Of a DNA stretch of 64,000 bases, positions 7,338 to 15,881 are shown piece by piece (position 1 is the stretch's first letter; the number at the start of each line of letters is the position of its first letter). The notes beneath the pieces are model-generated. The model did not search any database. It saw only the letters and a list, made by a program, of their open reading frames with translations, and was not told the origin of the DNA. The stretch covers positions 186,001-250,000 of the forward strand of contig JBIOHC010000001.1 in NCBI GenBank assembly GCA_044448685.1, read 5' to 3'. Made by a program: the position numbers and the translations under genes. The stretch comes from Palsa-965 sp044448685. GTDB taxonomy: Bacteria > Bacteroidota > Bacteroidia > Palsa-965.

Positions 7338-9347
7338 CTAATCCAACCCGATAAAATTCCCTTTCGGATACTTCACCTTGTATTTAAGAGCCAGGACTTT
7401 GCTTGCTGAAGGTTCCAGCTTCAGCTGCCAGGTAATGATACCGCTTTTTTCATCCAGCTTGCCATTGCTTCTTTCTTCCTGGGTTACGGTGATACGGCTG
7501 TCGCTTGAAACCGGAAACTGATCCTGTATGATGATATCGACGGGTTTTGCTTTTGCATTGCGTACGGTGATATCCCAGTTACGCAGGGCAGTGTTTTCAG
7601 AACCTATGGCATTGTGCTTATTGAAGTCGAGGGATTTTTTACGTTCCACCTTGATACCTTTATCCCTGCCCAGTGAAATCTCGAGGGTATCGACGAGGTA
7701 ATGGGTATCAATCTGTGTGCTGCCTGTAAAAGTTCCTTCCAGAAAAACATTGGCCTGACCTTCCAGAAAATTATACTGTTCCCAGTTTACCAGTTGTGCA
7801 GTGAGGAATACATCCTTGTCGAGACGGGGAGTACAGTAGTACTGGTAGTGCGCTTCTGTCTGGGTACGCTGGAGAAGTACAGCTATATTTTTTGCATCGG
7901 AAGGAATGGTATATTTCTCTTCTATTTTAAATTCTGTATTGACGATATTCAGGCTTTTTACGGCGGTAGGGCTGGCTGATACTCCTGGCATTTTATAGAG
8001 TATAGCCGATACAGACTTATCAGCTGAGTAGGAAATGGAAGCGCCATTTTCATAATAATACTTTTGGGTGGCCCCTGTTCCGGTTGCCGCCACATCTCCA
8101 AATGAATAGCTTCCCGGAGTGAGCGTTAATGCGATAAGAGGCTCCACATCGGCATGAAGGCTGAACAACTGTCCTTCATAATCCGTTTTTACATATTCAC
8201 GCAGGGCGGGTTCATTTTTCTGCATGCTCACCACTATGTTCGGTTCTGTAAGGCTCAGTGACTGGACTGAATAACCCACTGCCGAAGCGGTGAGCATAGT
8301 TGCTTTTTCAGGAAGGGCGAGTGAAAAGACTCCGTTGCTGTCGGCCATTACACCTACTGTTGTTCCATCCACCATCACCAGACCCCATGGAATAGGGCTT
8401 CCTGTGGCATTATCAATTACGACGCCCTTTACCCGGGTGATGTGTTTATCATTCTCGTTGAATGCGGCGCTACGCGATTCAGGAATTGCGGAATTGCGGT
8501 TGAGGTATAAGAGCCAGGGTTCGGGTTTTGGTTTTTCAGCGCTGAGGGAAGGGTCGCCGGTTGAAAAAACGAGGTGCACATTATTCCAGTCCTCACCGCT
8601 TTCCTGGCTTACATTGGCTTTGTATTCTATCACGAGAGGTTCCGAAACGGATGCTATACGCAGGTCGTAAGTGGGTGTCCAGTGAGCTTCGGGCACAAGA
8701 TAGGTCAGGGTGAAATTTCCTTTCACGGCTGTTTTGGCCGATACCTTTAGAATGATTTCATAGGCTGCATACTGACGGGGTGTTTTCAGAGCGAGCAGAT
8801 GCTGGGAAAGATTCTGATAGGTTTCAAACATAGACAGGATATCGCGGGTCAGTTTGAGCTTTTCCATTTTGACGGCAGCAAGACGTGATTTCACCACTTC
8901 CTGTGCCTTGCTGATCTGATCCGGATTCAGGCTCTTGGCTGAAGTGCCGGTATTTTTCAGATTCGTCAGCACTGTTTCTTCGGCATTTAATACCTGTATG
9001 CGTATGCTGCCTTCTTCCATGCGTTGCATGAGACTTTTCTTTTCAGCCTCCAGCTTCGTCCACGATGCTTTCTCATTATTAACATCATGACAGGCCACCT
9101 GGGGATTGACAGACAGGATGGTGAAATCCCCTTCTCCCTTTACCTGTATACTTTCCTTGTTGAGGAGGGAGGTGGCATCGGAAATACGAATTTCCTGTTC
9201 ACCGGCAGGTATCATCACCGATCCGCTGCGTTTAACCTGGGCTCCGGTACGGAACACGGTAACATCCGTCAAGCTTGTTTTCAGTTCCACTTCCTTTGCT
9301 TGTATTTGCAGGCTGAGGAAGAGGAGAGGGAGTAGTAATTTTTTCAT
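7338..9347 (-). CDS. DUF4139/DUF4140 (MuiA-like) protein with carboxypeptidase-regulatory insert
   Basis: Exported protein of 669 residues: signal peptide (MKKLLLPLLFLSLQIQA), an N-terminal DUF4140-type part (VTVFRTGAQVKRSG), a predicted helical hairpin at about 95-190, and the DUF4139 core (HWTPTYDLRI, SGEDWNNVHLVFSTGDP, later RLDKDVFLTAQLVNWEQYNF). Between two parts of DUF4139, about residues 300-375, sits a CarboxypepD_reg-like beta-sandwich (VKGVVIDNATGSPIPWGLVM, later DSNGVFSLALP). The function of the family is unknown. It follows a close paralogue upstream by 39 bases; probably one unit. Confidence 0.8.
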   Translation of the reverse strand: MKKLLLPLLFLSLQIQAKEVELKTSLTDVTVFRTGAQVKRSGSVMIPAGEQEIRISDATSLLNKESIQVKGEGDFTILSVNPQVACHDVNNEKASWTKLEAEKKSLMQRMEEGSIRIQVLNAEETVLTNLKNTGTSAKSLNPDQISKAQEVVKSRLAAVKMEKLKLTRDILSMFETYQNLSQHLLALKTPRQYAAYEIILKVSAKTAVKGNFTLTYLVPEAHWTPTYDLRIASVSEPLVIEYKANVSQESGEDWNNVHLVFSTGDPSLSAEKPKPEPWLLYLNRNSAIPESRSAAFNENDKHITRVKGVVIDNATGSPIPWGLVMVDGTTVGVMADSNGVFSLALPEKATMLTASAVGYSVQSLSLTEPNIVVSMQKNEPALREYVKTDYEGQLFSLHADVEPLIALTLTPGSYSFGDVAATGTGATQKYYYENGASISYSADKSVSAILYKMPGVSASPTAVKSLNIVNTEFKIEEKYTIPSDAKNIAVLLQRTQTEAHYQYYCTPRLDKDVFLTAQLVNWEQYNFLEGQANVFLEGTFTGSTQIDTHYLVDTLEISLGRDKGIKVERKKSLDFNKHNAIGSENTALRNWDITVRNAKAKPVDIIIQDQFPVSSDSRITVTQEERSNGKLDEKSGIITWQLKLEPSASKVLALKYKVKYPKGNFIGLD

Positions 9348-9386
9348 AAGCGGTCTTTTAAAATAATGTTTCAGACAAATCCTGTT

Positions 9387-11294
9387 TTAATCAAGGCTTA
9401 CAAAACTTCCTTTTGGAAACTGTGTGCTGTAAGTCAGGCGGGAGGCTTTTGCTTCTCCAGGTTTAAGAATATAGTTCCAGGTTACAATACCTGTTTTCTC
9501 ATCCAGTTTGGCAGCGCTCTGTTCTTCGTGTTTCACTTCTATCTTATCATCTGTCGATACTGGGTACTGATCTTCCAGGATAATATTGATATCCTGGCCT
9601 TTTCCGTTTTTAACAGTGAGATCCCATTGGCGGTAAGCGATGCGGCTGCTTCCCAGGAATTGTTTTTTACTGTAAGCCAAAGCCCTTTTGCGTTCCACCT
9701 TCACACCCTGATCACGGCCAAGGGAGATGGAGAGGGTGTCGGATAAATATTCTGTTTCGAGCAAAGTCGTACCCACCAATGTGCCTTCGAAAAAGATATT
9801 GGCCTGCCCCTGTAAAAGGTTGTATTTTTCCCAGTCTGTCATAAGAGCGGTGAGGAATACATCCTTATCCAGACGTGGAGCGCAGTAATACTGGTATTGT
9901 ACGGCGCTCTGTATAGACTGAATCTTGACGGTAATATTTTTAGGATCACTCAGGATTGTGTATTTATCATCCAGCACAAATTCCGTACTTACCGTGTTCA
10001 GTGATTTCTTTACCCCGGGGTCATATGATAAACCATCGGTTGTGTCTAACCTTCCTTCCTTACGGTTTCCTCTGATCGCGTCAGATCCTTTGTCCACCTC
10101 ATACTCTTCATTGGAATTGGTGGCTACAATCTCGACCGAACGCAGTTCAGTTACAGAAGGATGCATATAAATTTTCATTGTTCCTGCTTTTACAGCCAGA
10201 GTTTGTGGCTGGTAACCTATATAGTAAATCTTTATAGGGGAAGCATTTGCAGGCAATACGAGGCTGAAGTTCCCGTCTATATCTGTTGAAGTACCTACCT
10301 GTGTACCTTCTACAGCTATGGTACAGTAGGGAAGAGGTTCACCTGTCTTGGCATCCAGCACGGTACCTTTGGCTTTGCCGAAACGTATATCGGAATATTT
10401 AAAATAATTGCCTTGCTGTGCAGGCTGAACATAACGCTGATTCAGGCTTAAGGTCCAGATATCCAGCAAGGGCCTTTGAGAGGAGCGGGAAGGATCGCCT
10501 GTGCTCAGTTTCAGTTTGACGGTATTCCAGTCTTCACCGCTTTGCTGGCTAACATTGGCTTTATAATCAATCACCATAGGCTCTGCAATGCTTTTTACGC
10601 GCAGGTCGTAGGTAGGGAACCAATGCGCATTGGGCACTATATAATGCACATCGAATTCACCTTTGGTTTCTTTTTTACAAAGCACCTTAATAACTATTTC
10701 ATAGGTCACTTCCTGTCGCGGCGTTTTCAGCACATTCAGTTCCTGGAGCAGAGTCTGGTGTTCATCATTCAGTTCTTTCATGCGGCGACCGGCAACCAGT
10801 TTTTCATTTTTTATCAGGGTCAATTTTGTCCGGAGCAGTTCCTGGGCCTTTGTGACCTGTTCAACAGTGATACCTTCGGTAGCAGTTGAAACAGACTGAA
10901 GGTTCATAACAACAGCTTCTTCCGTACGCATCACTTCTATGTTAATGCTCAATTCCTCGAGCTGGCGCAGGAGAGCTTTTTCCTTCTTTTCCAGTTCCAG
11001 GCATTTATTTTTATCCTGTATGAGGTTGTCGAGATTTTGCTGATGGTTTACAGACAGAATGGTAAAGTTTCCCAGTCCGTTGACCTGTATACTTTCCTTT
11101 TTCAGGAGGGAGGTGGCATCCTTGATCACGATATCCGACTCCCCGGCAGGGATCATGACAGATCCTGCACGGATTACCTGGGCCCCGCTTTGGAATACGG
11201 TCACTTCTTTAATGCTTGTTTTGAGTTCCAGCTCTTTAGCCCGTGAAGAAAAGGCCGTTAGCAGACAAAGAAAAACGGGAAGGAGTCGTTTCAT
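9387..11294 (-). CDS. DUF4139/DUF4140 (MuiA-like) protein, paralogue
   Basis: Exported protein of 635 residues with the same order as its downstream neighbour: signal peptide (RLLPVFLCLLTAFSSRA), DUF4140-like start (VTVFQSGAQVIRAG), helical hairpin, DUF4139 core (HWFPTYDLRV, SGEDWNTVKLKLSTGDP, RLDKDVFLTALMTDWEKYNL), and a carboxypeptidase-regulatory insert (AKGTVLDAKTGEPLPYCTIA) near residues 305-380. The two genes arose by tandem duplication and have since diverged widely in the insert and helical region. Function unknown; a surface-structure role is only inference. Confidence 0.8.
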   Translation of the reverse strand: MKRLLPVFLCLLTAFSSRAKELELKTSIKEVTVFQSGAQVIRAGSVMIPAGESDIVIKDATSLLKKESIQVNGLGNFTILSVNHQQNLDNLIQDKNKCLELEKKEKALLRQLEELSINIEVMRTEEAVVMNLQSVSTATEGITVEQVTKAQELLRTKLTLIKNEKLVAGRRMKELNDEHQTLLQELNVLKTPRQEVTYEIVIKVLCKKETKGEFDVHYIVPNAHWFPTYDLRVKSIAEPMVIDYKANVSQQSGEDWNTVKLKLSTGDPSRSSQRPLLDIWTLSLNQRYVQPAQQGNYFKYSDIRFGKAKGTVLDAKTGEPLPYCTIAVEGTQVGTSTDIDGNFSLVLPANASPIKIYYIGYQPQTLAVKAGTMKIYMHPSVTELRSVEIVATNSNEEYEVDKGSDAIRGNRKEGRLDTTDGLSYDPGVKKSLNTVSTEFVLDDKYTILSDPKNITVKIQSIQSAVQYQYYCAPRLDKDVFLTALMTDWEKYNLLQGQANIFFEGTLVGTTLLETEYLSDTLSISLGRDQGVKVERKRALAYSKKQFLGSSRIAYRQWDLTVKNGKGQDINIILEDQYPVSTDDKIEVKHEEQSAAKLDEKTGIVTWNYILKPGEAKASRLTYSTQFPKGSFVSLD

Positions 11295-11410
11295 AATCCT
11301 CTTTTTATTAATACGTTAATGTATAAGACGCATTTGGGAGCGGGATTCCATAATTAAGGTGAAGAAAAGATACGGAAAAATGGAAAGCGATCCGGGTTAA
11401 ATGCTGTTTA

Positions 11411-11563
11411 TGATGGAACACGGATTATCATGATTGTCATGATTTTAACGGATCATAAGGGTTAACACAAGATAGAACGCAGATTATTATGATTGTTATG
11501 ATTTTCACGGATTAAAAGAAAAAATAAAATCATTCTTTATCATGATAATCATGAAAATCAGCC
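11411..11563. repeat. Inverted-repeat element, copy 3 (compound)
   Basis: Two left arms in tandem (GGAACACGGATTATCATGAT and, about 60 bases on, GATAGAACGCAGATTATTAT) followed by a right arm (TCATGATAATCATGAAAATC). It belongs to the same family as the elements at 2480, 7239 and 15781. Apart from this, the 408 bases between the DUF4139 gene and the polyketide synthase hold nothing else that could be supported. Confidence 0.7.
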
Positions 11564-11702
11564 TAAGAAGCCAACAAACCCCTGCTTTAAGGGCTGAAAT
11601 GTGGGACTTGTATAACAATAACAAGGAATGTATAACAAAGCCAGTCGGGGAAAAAGGATCTTTGGCTGAGTGAATTGATCTTAAATCCTAATCCAATTCT
11701 TT

Positions 11703-12767
11703 ATGCCAGCACTGGCCGCCATTTCAAAAGTAAGTTTCCCATACAGCGTATCTCAGGAAGAAGTAAAGGAATGTGCGCGCAGTGTTTTTGCATCCTCCTT
11801 TCCTCAGGTGGAAAGGATGCTGGGAGCCTTTGACAATACGGAAATAGTTTCCCGGAATTTCTGCAAACCTTTGAGCTATTATACCCAGCCCGTTACCTTT
11901 ACGGAGCAGAACAAGGAATATGTCCGTATCGCACTGGAGTATAGTATTCAGGCAATAGAAAGTTGTCTGAAGCAAGCAAATACAGACAAAAGTAAGCTTA
12001 CGGATATCCTGTTTGTATCCACTACCGGTTTGGCAACACCCGGAATAGATGCACTCATCATAAACAGTATGAAACTGAACCCCTATATAAACCGGGGGTC
12101 CTTGTTCGGGCTGGGTTGTGCCGGAGGAGTGGCGGGATTTTCAAAAGCCTGTGTGCTGGCAAAAGCCAACCCGGAAGCGGTGGTGCTGCTTGTTGCCGTT
12201 GAGCTGTGTTCCCTCACTTTCTTACGCTCCGATTACAGCAAGAGTAATTTTATTGGATCCAGCTTGTTTGCCGATGGTGTATCGGCTTGTCTCATCACTG
12301 GTGATTCACATCCACGGCGTGAAGAAAGGAGTATTGAATATGTAGCTTCGCAAAGCAAACTTTATTATGATACCCTGGATGTCATGGGCTGGGAGTTTCG
12401 TGATGATGGGTTCAAAGTGTTATTTTCGAAGGATATTCCAACCATTATCGGAGAGCATATTCTGAACGACATCACTGTTTTTCTGAAAAAGAACGGTCGT
12501 ACACTCCCAGAAATCAAGAATTTCATTTTTCATCCCGGAGGCAAAAAGGTGCTTTCGGCCTATGCGCAAACACTGCCCGTAGAAGGTGATTTTCTGAAAC
12601 ATACCAGGGAAGTGATGAATGAGAATGGTAATATGTCGAGCCCTACGGTATTGTATGTGCTTGAACGGTTTTTCGAACAAGGCTTTACGGATGGATACGG
12701 ACTGATGTTATCCATGGGACCGGGATTTTCAAGTGAAATGGTATTACTTAACATGAATCAAAACTGA
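11703..12767 (+). CDS. Type III polyketide synthase (chalcone/stilbene synthase family)
   Basis: A 354-residue thiolase-fold enzyme that condenses an acyl-CoA starter with malonyl-CoA units. The Cys-His-Asn triad is visible: C139 in LFGLGCAGGVAG, H277 in FIFHPGGKK and N310 in NENGNMSSPTVLYVLE. The C-terminal GPGFSSE motif is also present. It is followed after one base by an isoprenylcysteine-methyltransferase-like gene, a pairing seen in bacterial alkylpyrone or alkylresorcinol loci, where the partner methylates the product. The starter unit and product cannot be told from sequence. Confidence 0.92.
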   Translation: MPALAAISKVSFPYSVSQEEVKECARSVFASSFPQVERMLGAFDNTEIVSRNFCKPLSYYTQPVTFTEQNKEYVRIALEYSIQAIESCLKQANTDKSKLTDILFVSTTGLATPGIDALIINSMKLNPYINRGSLFGLGCAGGVAGFSKACVLAKANPEAVVLLVAVELCSLTFLRSDYSKSNFIGSSLFADGVSACLITGDSHPRREERSIEYVASQSKLYYDTLDVMGWEFRDDGFKVLFSKDIPTIIGEHILNDITVFLKKNGRTLPEIKNFIFHPGGKKVLSAYAQTLPVEGDFLKHTREVMNENGNMSSPTVLYVLERFFEQGFTDGYGLMLSMGPGFSSEMVLLNMNQN

Positions 12768-12768
12768 A

Positions 12769-13278
12769 ATGGTCTTTCTGGTATTTATATCCTTCTTTAT
12801 CCTGTTGAGAATCGCAGAGCTTTTGTATTCCCGTCACAATCAGAAATGGCTTCTGAGACATCATGCCGTTGAATACGGAAAAGAACACTATCCTTTTATG
12901 GTGGCCATGCATATAGGATTTATACTTTCCCTGATTGTTGAAAACGTCTTTCAGGAAAAACCTTTTTACAGTCTTCCGTTGATAGGAGCCTGTCTCTTCC
13001 TGCTGATTTTTAAATGCTGGACTGTTTATTCACTGGGTAAATTCTGGAATACACGGATCTACCGTGTGCCGGGGTATGCATTGATGGTGAGAGGACCGTA
13101 CCGGTATTTCAAACATCCGAACTATATGATTGTCACAGGTGAGTTATTGTTTGTACCTCTGGCATTCGGTTTAAACTATACGGCACTTATCTTTTTTATG
13201 CTCAACGGGGCCATGCTGTATGTCCGCATTCAGGCTGAAAACAAGGCGTTAAGGGGGACTAAGATCAGAATACAATAA
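12769..13278 (+). CDS. Isoprenylcysteine carboxyl methyltransferase family membrane protein
   Basis: A 169-residue integral membrane protein with about four hydrophobic segments and the ICMT-family signature RGPYRYFKHPNYMIVTGEL near residues 104-122, which binds S-adenosylmethionine. It is coupled to the upstream type III polyketide synthase (one base apart), so its likely substrate is the polyketide rather than a prenylated protein. The C-terminus (LRGTKIRIQ) is slightly shorter than many relatives. Function by family and context. Confidence 0.85.
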   Translation: MVFLVFISFFILLRIAELLYSRHNQKWLLRHHAVEYGKEHYPFMVAMHIGFILSLIVENVFQEKPFYSLPLIGACLFLLIFKCWTVYSLGKFWNTRIYRVPGYALMVRGPYRYFKHPNYMIVTGELLFVPLAFGLNYTALIFFMLNGAMLYVRIQAENKALRGTKIRIQ

Positions 13279-13310
13279 AGCCCCGGGAACAATAACCCTG
13301 CACTCTTTTA

Positions 13311-14114
13311 TCAGGTAAAATATCTGCTCAGAAACAAATGCAGTATTTCAATGGCTATAAGGATAATGACAATCCATTCCAGTCTCTTGCTTTCTTTGGC
13401 ATTGGTCATTTCCACAAATACGGTGAGGTTATTTTCCACACGTTTAAGCATATATTCCAGTTCTTTAAAACGGATGGAGATATCAAAGAGCTTGGTGAGC
13501 CCGTCATTAACCTTGCCCAGGAGTTCGTTTTCCCATACTACGGCAGGGGTATCATATATATAGAGGTTGTCAATGATACGGTTCTTGGTATTGAGGGTCT
13601 TGCCGATGAATTTGAGCAGATCCTTCTTGGATATTTTAAATCCCCCGTAATTTTCAAGCTGATTGGTCAGATTGACCGAATTATCAAACAATTGCTGGGC
13701 CACATCCTGGTAAAAATCCAGGCCGATCGACTGGGCCACCTGTAGCATGGCAATACGAATGATATCCCCGTTGATTTCGCTGACCGACAAGGAATTATAC
13801 GAGAATTCAGGCTGGGCCACTTCTTTTTTTTCAATCACAAAGTCTTCCTGTGGTCGTACAGACAACTCATTGGAGCAGTATTTACTGAGGTGAGAAAGAA
13901 AGTCACTGCGTTCCACATCATCAATATTGGCAAAGGCCACCACTCCGTAATTCACCACAAAAACATAACCCTGCTTATAGGAATAATACAATTCATAGGA
14001 GGTTGAATTGATCAATGAGCCTGTATATTCCGATTTAAGCAGCTTGATATTGATATTTTCTGCTATCTGATAGGCATTGATCCGGACGCTTCTGTTATTA
14101 CTATCGTTACTCAT
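13311..14114 (-). CDS. RMD1/YagE family (DUF155) protein
   Basis: A 267-residue protein of the RMD1 family, conserved from bacteria to mitochondria without a clear bacterial role. Visible features are the central YKQGYVFVVNYGVVAFANID segment (about residues 47-66), a helical region with VNDGLTKLFDISIRFKELEY, and a single C-terminal membrane helix (WIVIILIAIEILHLFLSRYF) that would anchor it in the inner membrane facing the cytosol. Convergent with the polyketide genes; single-gene unit. The stretch from 14115 to 14410 downstream of the response regulator holds no gene I can support. Confidence 0.82.
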   Translation of the reverse strand: MSNDSNNRSVRINAYQIAENINIKLLKSEYTGSLINSTSYELYYSYKQGYVFVVNYGVVAFANIDDVERSDFLSHLSKYCSNELSVRPQEDFVIEKKEVAQPEFSYNSLSVSEINGDIIRIAMLQVAQSIGLDFYQDVAQQLFDNSVNLTNQLENYGGFKISKKDLLKFIGKTLNTKNRIIDNLYIYDTPAVVWENELLGKVNDGLTKLFDISIRFKELEYMLKRVENNLTVFVEMTNAKESKRLEWIVIILIAIEILHLFLSRYFT

Positions 14115-14410
14115 AATACAAAGATCCTGACAGTGTTAACATTATCCTATGAGAATGCTCATGACTACCCTCTTAATCAGAGTAAATGGTCTCCCGGATA
14201 CAGTAAATATAAGCTTAAGCGGGCAATATGAGACCTCGGCTGATGTATATGAGTCGTGGGATTCTGTTTACGAGTGAGGAAGCGCGGTCTGATAATCGTC
14301 GGGCCATGTTTTCAAGATTAGAAGTATCTGTTTCATGCCAGAATGAGAGGGAATATAAGGAGTCCGGAGGGGATAGCGGATGAGCAATGAAAGGAGGCAC
14401 TCAGAGTAAC

Positions 14411-14860
14411 TCAGGCATATGCTATATTGCCACCGGCTTTAAAACCAAAATCCACCTTTTCTCTTTCAAGCTTTTTTGCCTCAAGAGCCCGGGTCATGAC
14501 AGCAGGTAATTGGTGGAAGTCGGACTTCTGCAGAAAACAGTCTACCCCTTCTGATAAACATTTTTGGGTATCTTCTTCCCGCATAGAGCCGCTGACAAGC
14601 AGGAAAGGAATAGCGATATTGTATGCTTTGAAAATATGGAAAGCCTCCATGCCATTAAAGGAAGGAAGTGAATAATCGGAAATAATCAAATCCGGTCTGA
14701 ATTCAGTCAGGGAGCTGATAAAATCTTCCCTGTGTATCACCTTCCTTTCCACATAACCGATTCCTGCTTTCTTGAGTTCGCGTGTCATGAGGAGCACATC
14801 CAGAAAATTGTCTTCCAGAAACAGTATTTTATAAGCCGGAGTTTGAACGGAAGTATTCAT
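14411..14860 (-). CDS. Receiver-only response regulator
   Basis: A 149-residue CheY-like receiver with no output domain. The acid pocket is E16/D17 (FLEDN), the phospho-acceptor is D62 in IISDYSLP, the conserved Ser is S90 (LLVSGS) and the Lys is K112 (LQKSD). The gene stands alone with no histidine kinase nearby. Receiver-only proteins act in phosphorelays or by binding partner proteins; which one applies here is unknown. Confidence 0.9.
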   Translation of the reverse strand: MNTSVQTPAYKILFLEDNFLDVLLMTRELKKAGIGYVERKVIHREDFISSLTEFRPDLIISDYSLPSFNGMEAFHIFKAYNIAIPFLLVSGSMREEDTQKCLSEGVDCFLQKSDFHQLPAVMTRALEAKKLEREKVDFGFKAGGNIAYA

Positions 14861-15064
14861 GCTGAGAAGGATTAATATTAAACCTGTTATTTCACTGATT
14901 AAATGTAAGTTCGTTTAGCAGCAATACAGGAACATAATTGGCTTTGAATGCTAATCTTAAGGATGAAGAGCACCTGTGTTGGTCTTATATATAACTAATA
15001 ATCAATTAGATACGCAGATAATATTTAGCTGTTCCAACTCTTCCCAAGGATATTGGAAAAGGAG

Positions 15065-15072
15065 TAAATTTG
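15065..15072 (+). promoter_or_regulatory. Candidate -7 element TAAATTTG
   Basis: A TAnnTTTG box 21 bases before the ATG at 15094, similar in spacing to the stronger promoters of the window. No good TTG lies 20-21 bases upstream, so only the -7 part is supported. Confidence 0.4.
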
Positions 15073-15093
15073 ACTATACCATTAGGCTTTACC

Positions 15094-15780
15094 ATGAAAA
15101 AACAGCATCTTATCCTGTTCCTCCTTGCGATCTCTGTGTTCCCGGCTTTAATACAGAGCCAGCATTATATCCGTACCAAGAAGAATATAGGCATCCTGGT
15201 CAATGCCTATGTACCTGATTATTCAGTATACAAGGGAACCACATCGGGCAAGTTTCAGGGTACGGGATATGCAGTAGGCATTACCCATGATATCAGAGGG
15301 TTTCTGTATCCGGAATTATTCTTTGCCAGTCACATGACTCAGGTTGTCGTTCCCGGTGATCATGCAGCCTGGTCTCCTGCCGGAGTAACAACAAATGCTG
15401 TCGGAGCCGGACTGACATTCAAAAAAGACCTGCTCGAATTCAATATGAAGAAGAAAAAAGGATATTGTTTCGGACGTATGCTGAATATATTGCTGGGCCC
15501 TGAATATGTTTATCCGTTAGGTGGCAGTATGCCCTCGGGTGTGAAGGCAGAAGGAGAGTTTGCCGCCAAAGCCGGGCTGGGAATGTACAGTGTATGGGGA
15601 GGCTCCTCCAAATCCCATGCAGGCTGGGTTATTCACTGGGAATTCTATTACCGCCGCAGCCTGACTCCTTTACTCCAATCCGATTTCGGAGTAGCAGGAA
15701 ATAACCAATATACTTTGTCTTCCTTCGGAATAACACTGAGGGTTATTCATTTCAGGACGTATAAGTTTTCGGAGATGTAG
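15094..15780 (+). CDS. Exported protein, possible outer-membrane beta-barrel
   Basis: Not assigned to a family. 228 residues with a signal peptide (MKKQHLILFLLAISVFPALI, cut after QSQ). Alternating aromatic and glycine-rich strands (GFLYPELFFASHM, NAVGAGLTFKKDL, GVKAEGEFAAKAGLGMYS, HWEFYYRRSLTPL) suggest a small barrel. It ends YKFSEM, so the usual terminal aromatic residue is missing. The ATG at 15094 is chosen because it starts directly at the signal peptide; a TTG at 15070 would add eight residues. The stop is directly followed by an inverted-repeat element. Confidence 0.65.
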   Translation: MKKQHLILFLLAISVFPALIQSQHYIRTKKNIGILVNAYVPDYSVYKGTTSGKFQGTGYAVGITHDIRGFLYPELFFASHMTQVVVPGDHAAWSPAGVTTNAVGAGLTFKKDLLEFNMKKKKGYCFGRMLNILLGPEYVYPLGGSMPSGVKAEGEFAAKAGLGMYSVWGGSSKSHAGWVIHWEFYYRRSLTPLLQSDFGVAGNNQYTLSSFGITLRVIHFRTYKFSEM

Positions 15781-15881
15781 GATAGAACGCAGATCTTTAT
15801 GATTCTTATAATTTTCGCGGATTTAGACTAAACCCAAAAATCATTTTTTATCATAAGAATCATGAAAATCGGCGTTCTATC
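15781..15881. repeat. Inverted-repeat element, copy 4 (best preserved)
   Basis: Left arm GATAGAACGCAGATCTTTAT with ATGATTCTTATAATTTTCGC, right arm TTTTTATCATAAGAATCATG then AAAATCGGCGTTCTATC; the arms are close reverse complements over about 45 bases each. It starts one base after the stop of the exported protein and overlaps the last codons of the minus-strand helicase, so it may act as a shared two-way terminator. Confidence 0.8.

Noticed and set aside
14215..14400. A 61-codon minus-strand reading between the RMD1-like and response-regulator genes
   Set aside because: Composition and lack of a promoter or partner make it look like chance.
2480..15881. Repeat elements as a CRISPR array
   Set aside because: Copies are kilobases apart, palindromic over long arms and without regular spacers or cas genes.
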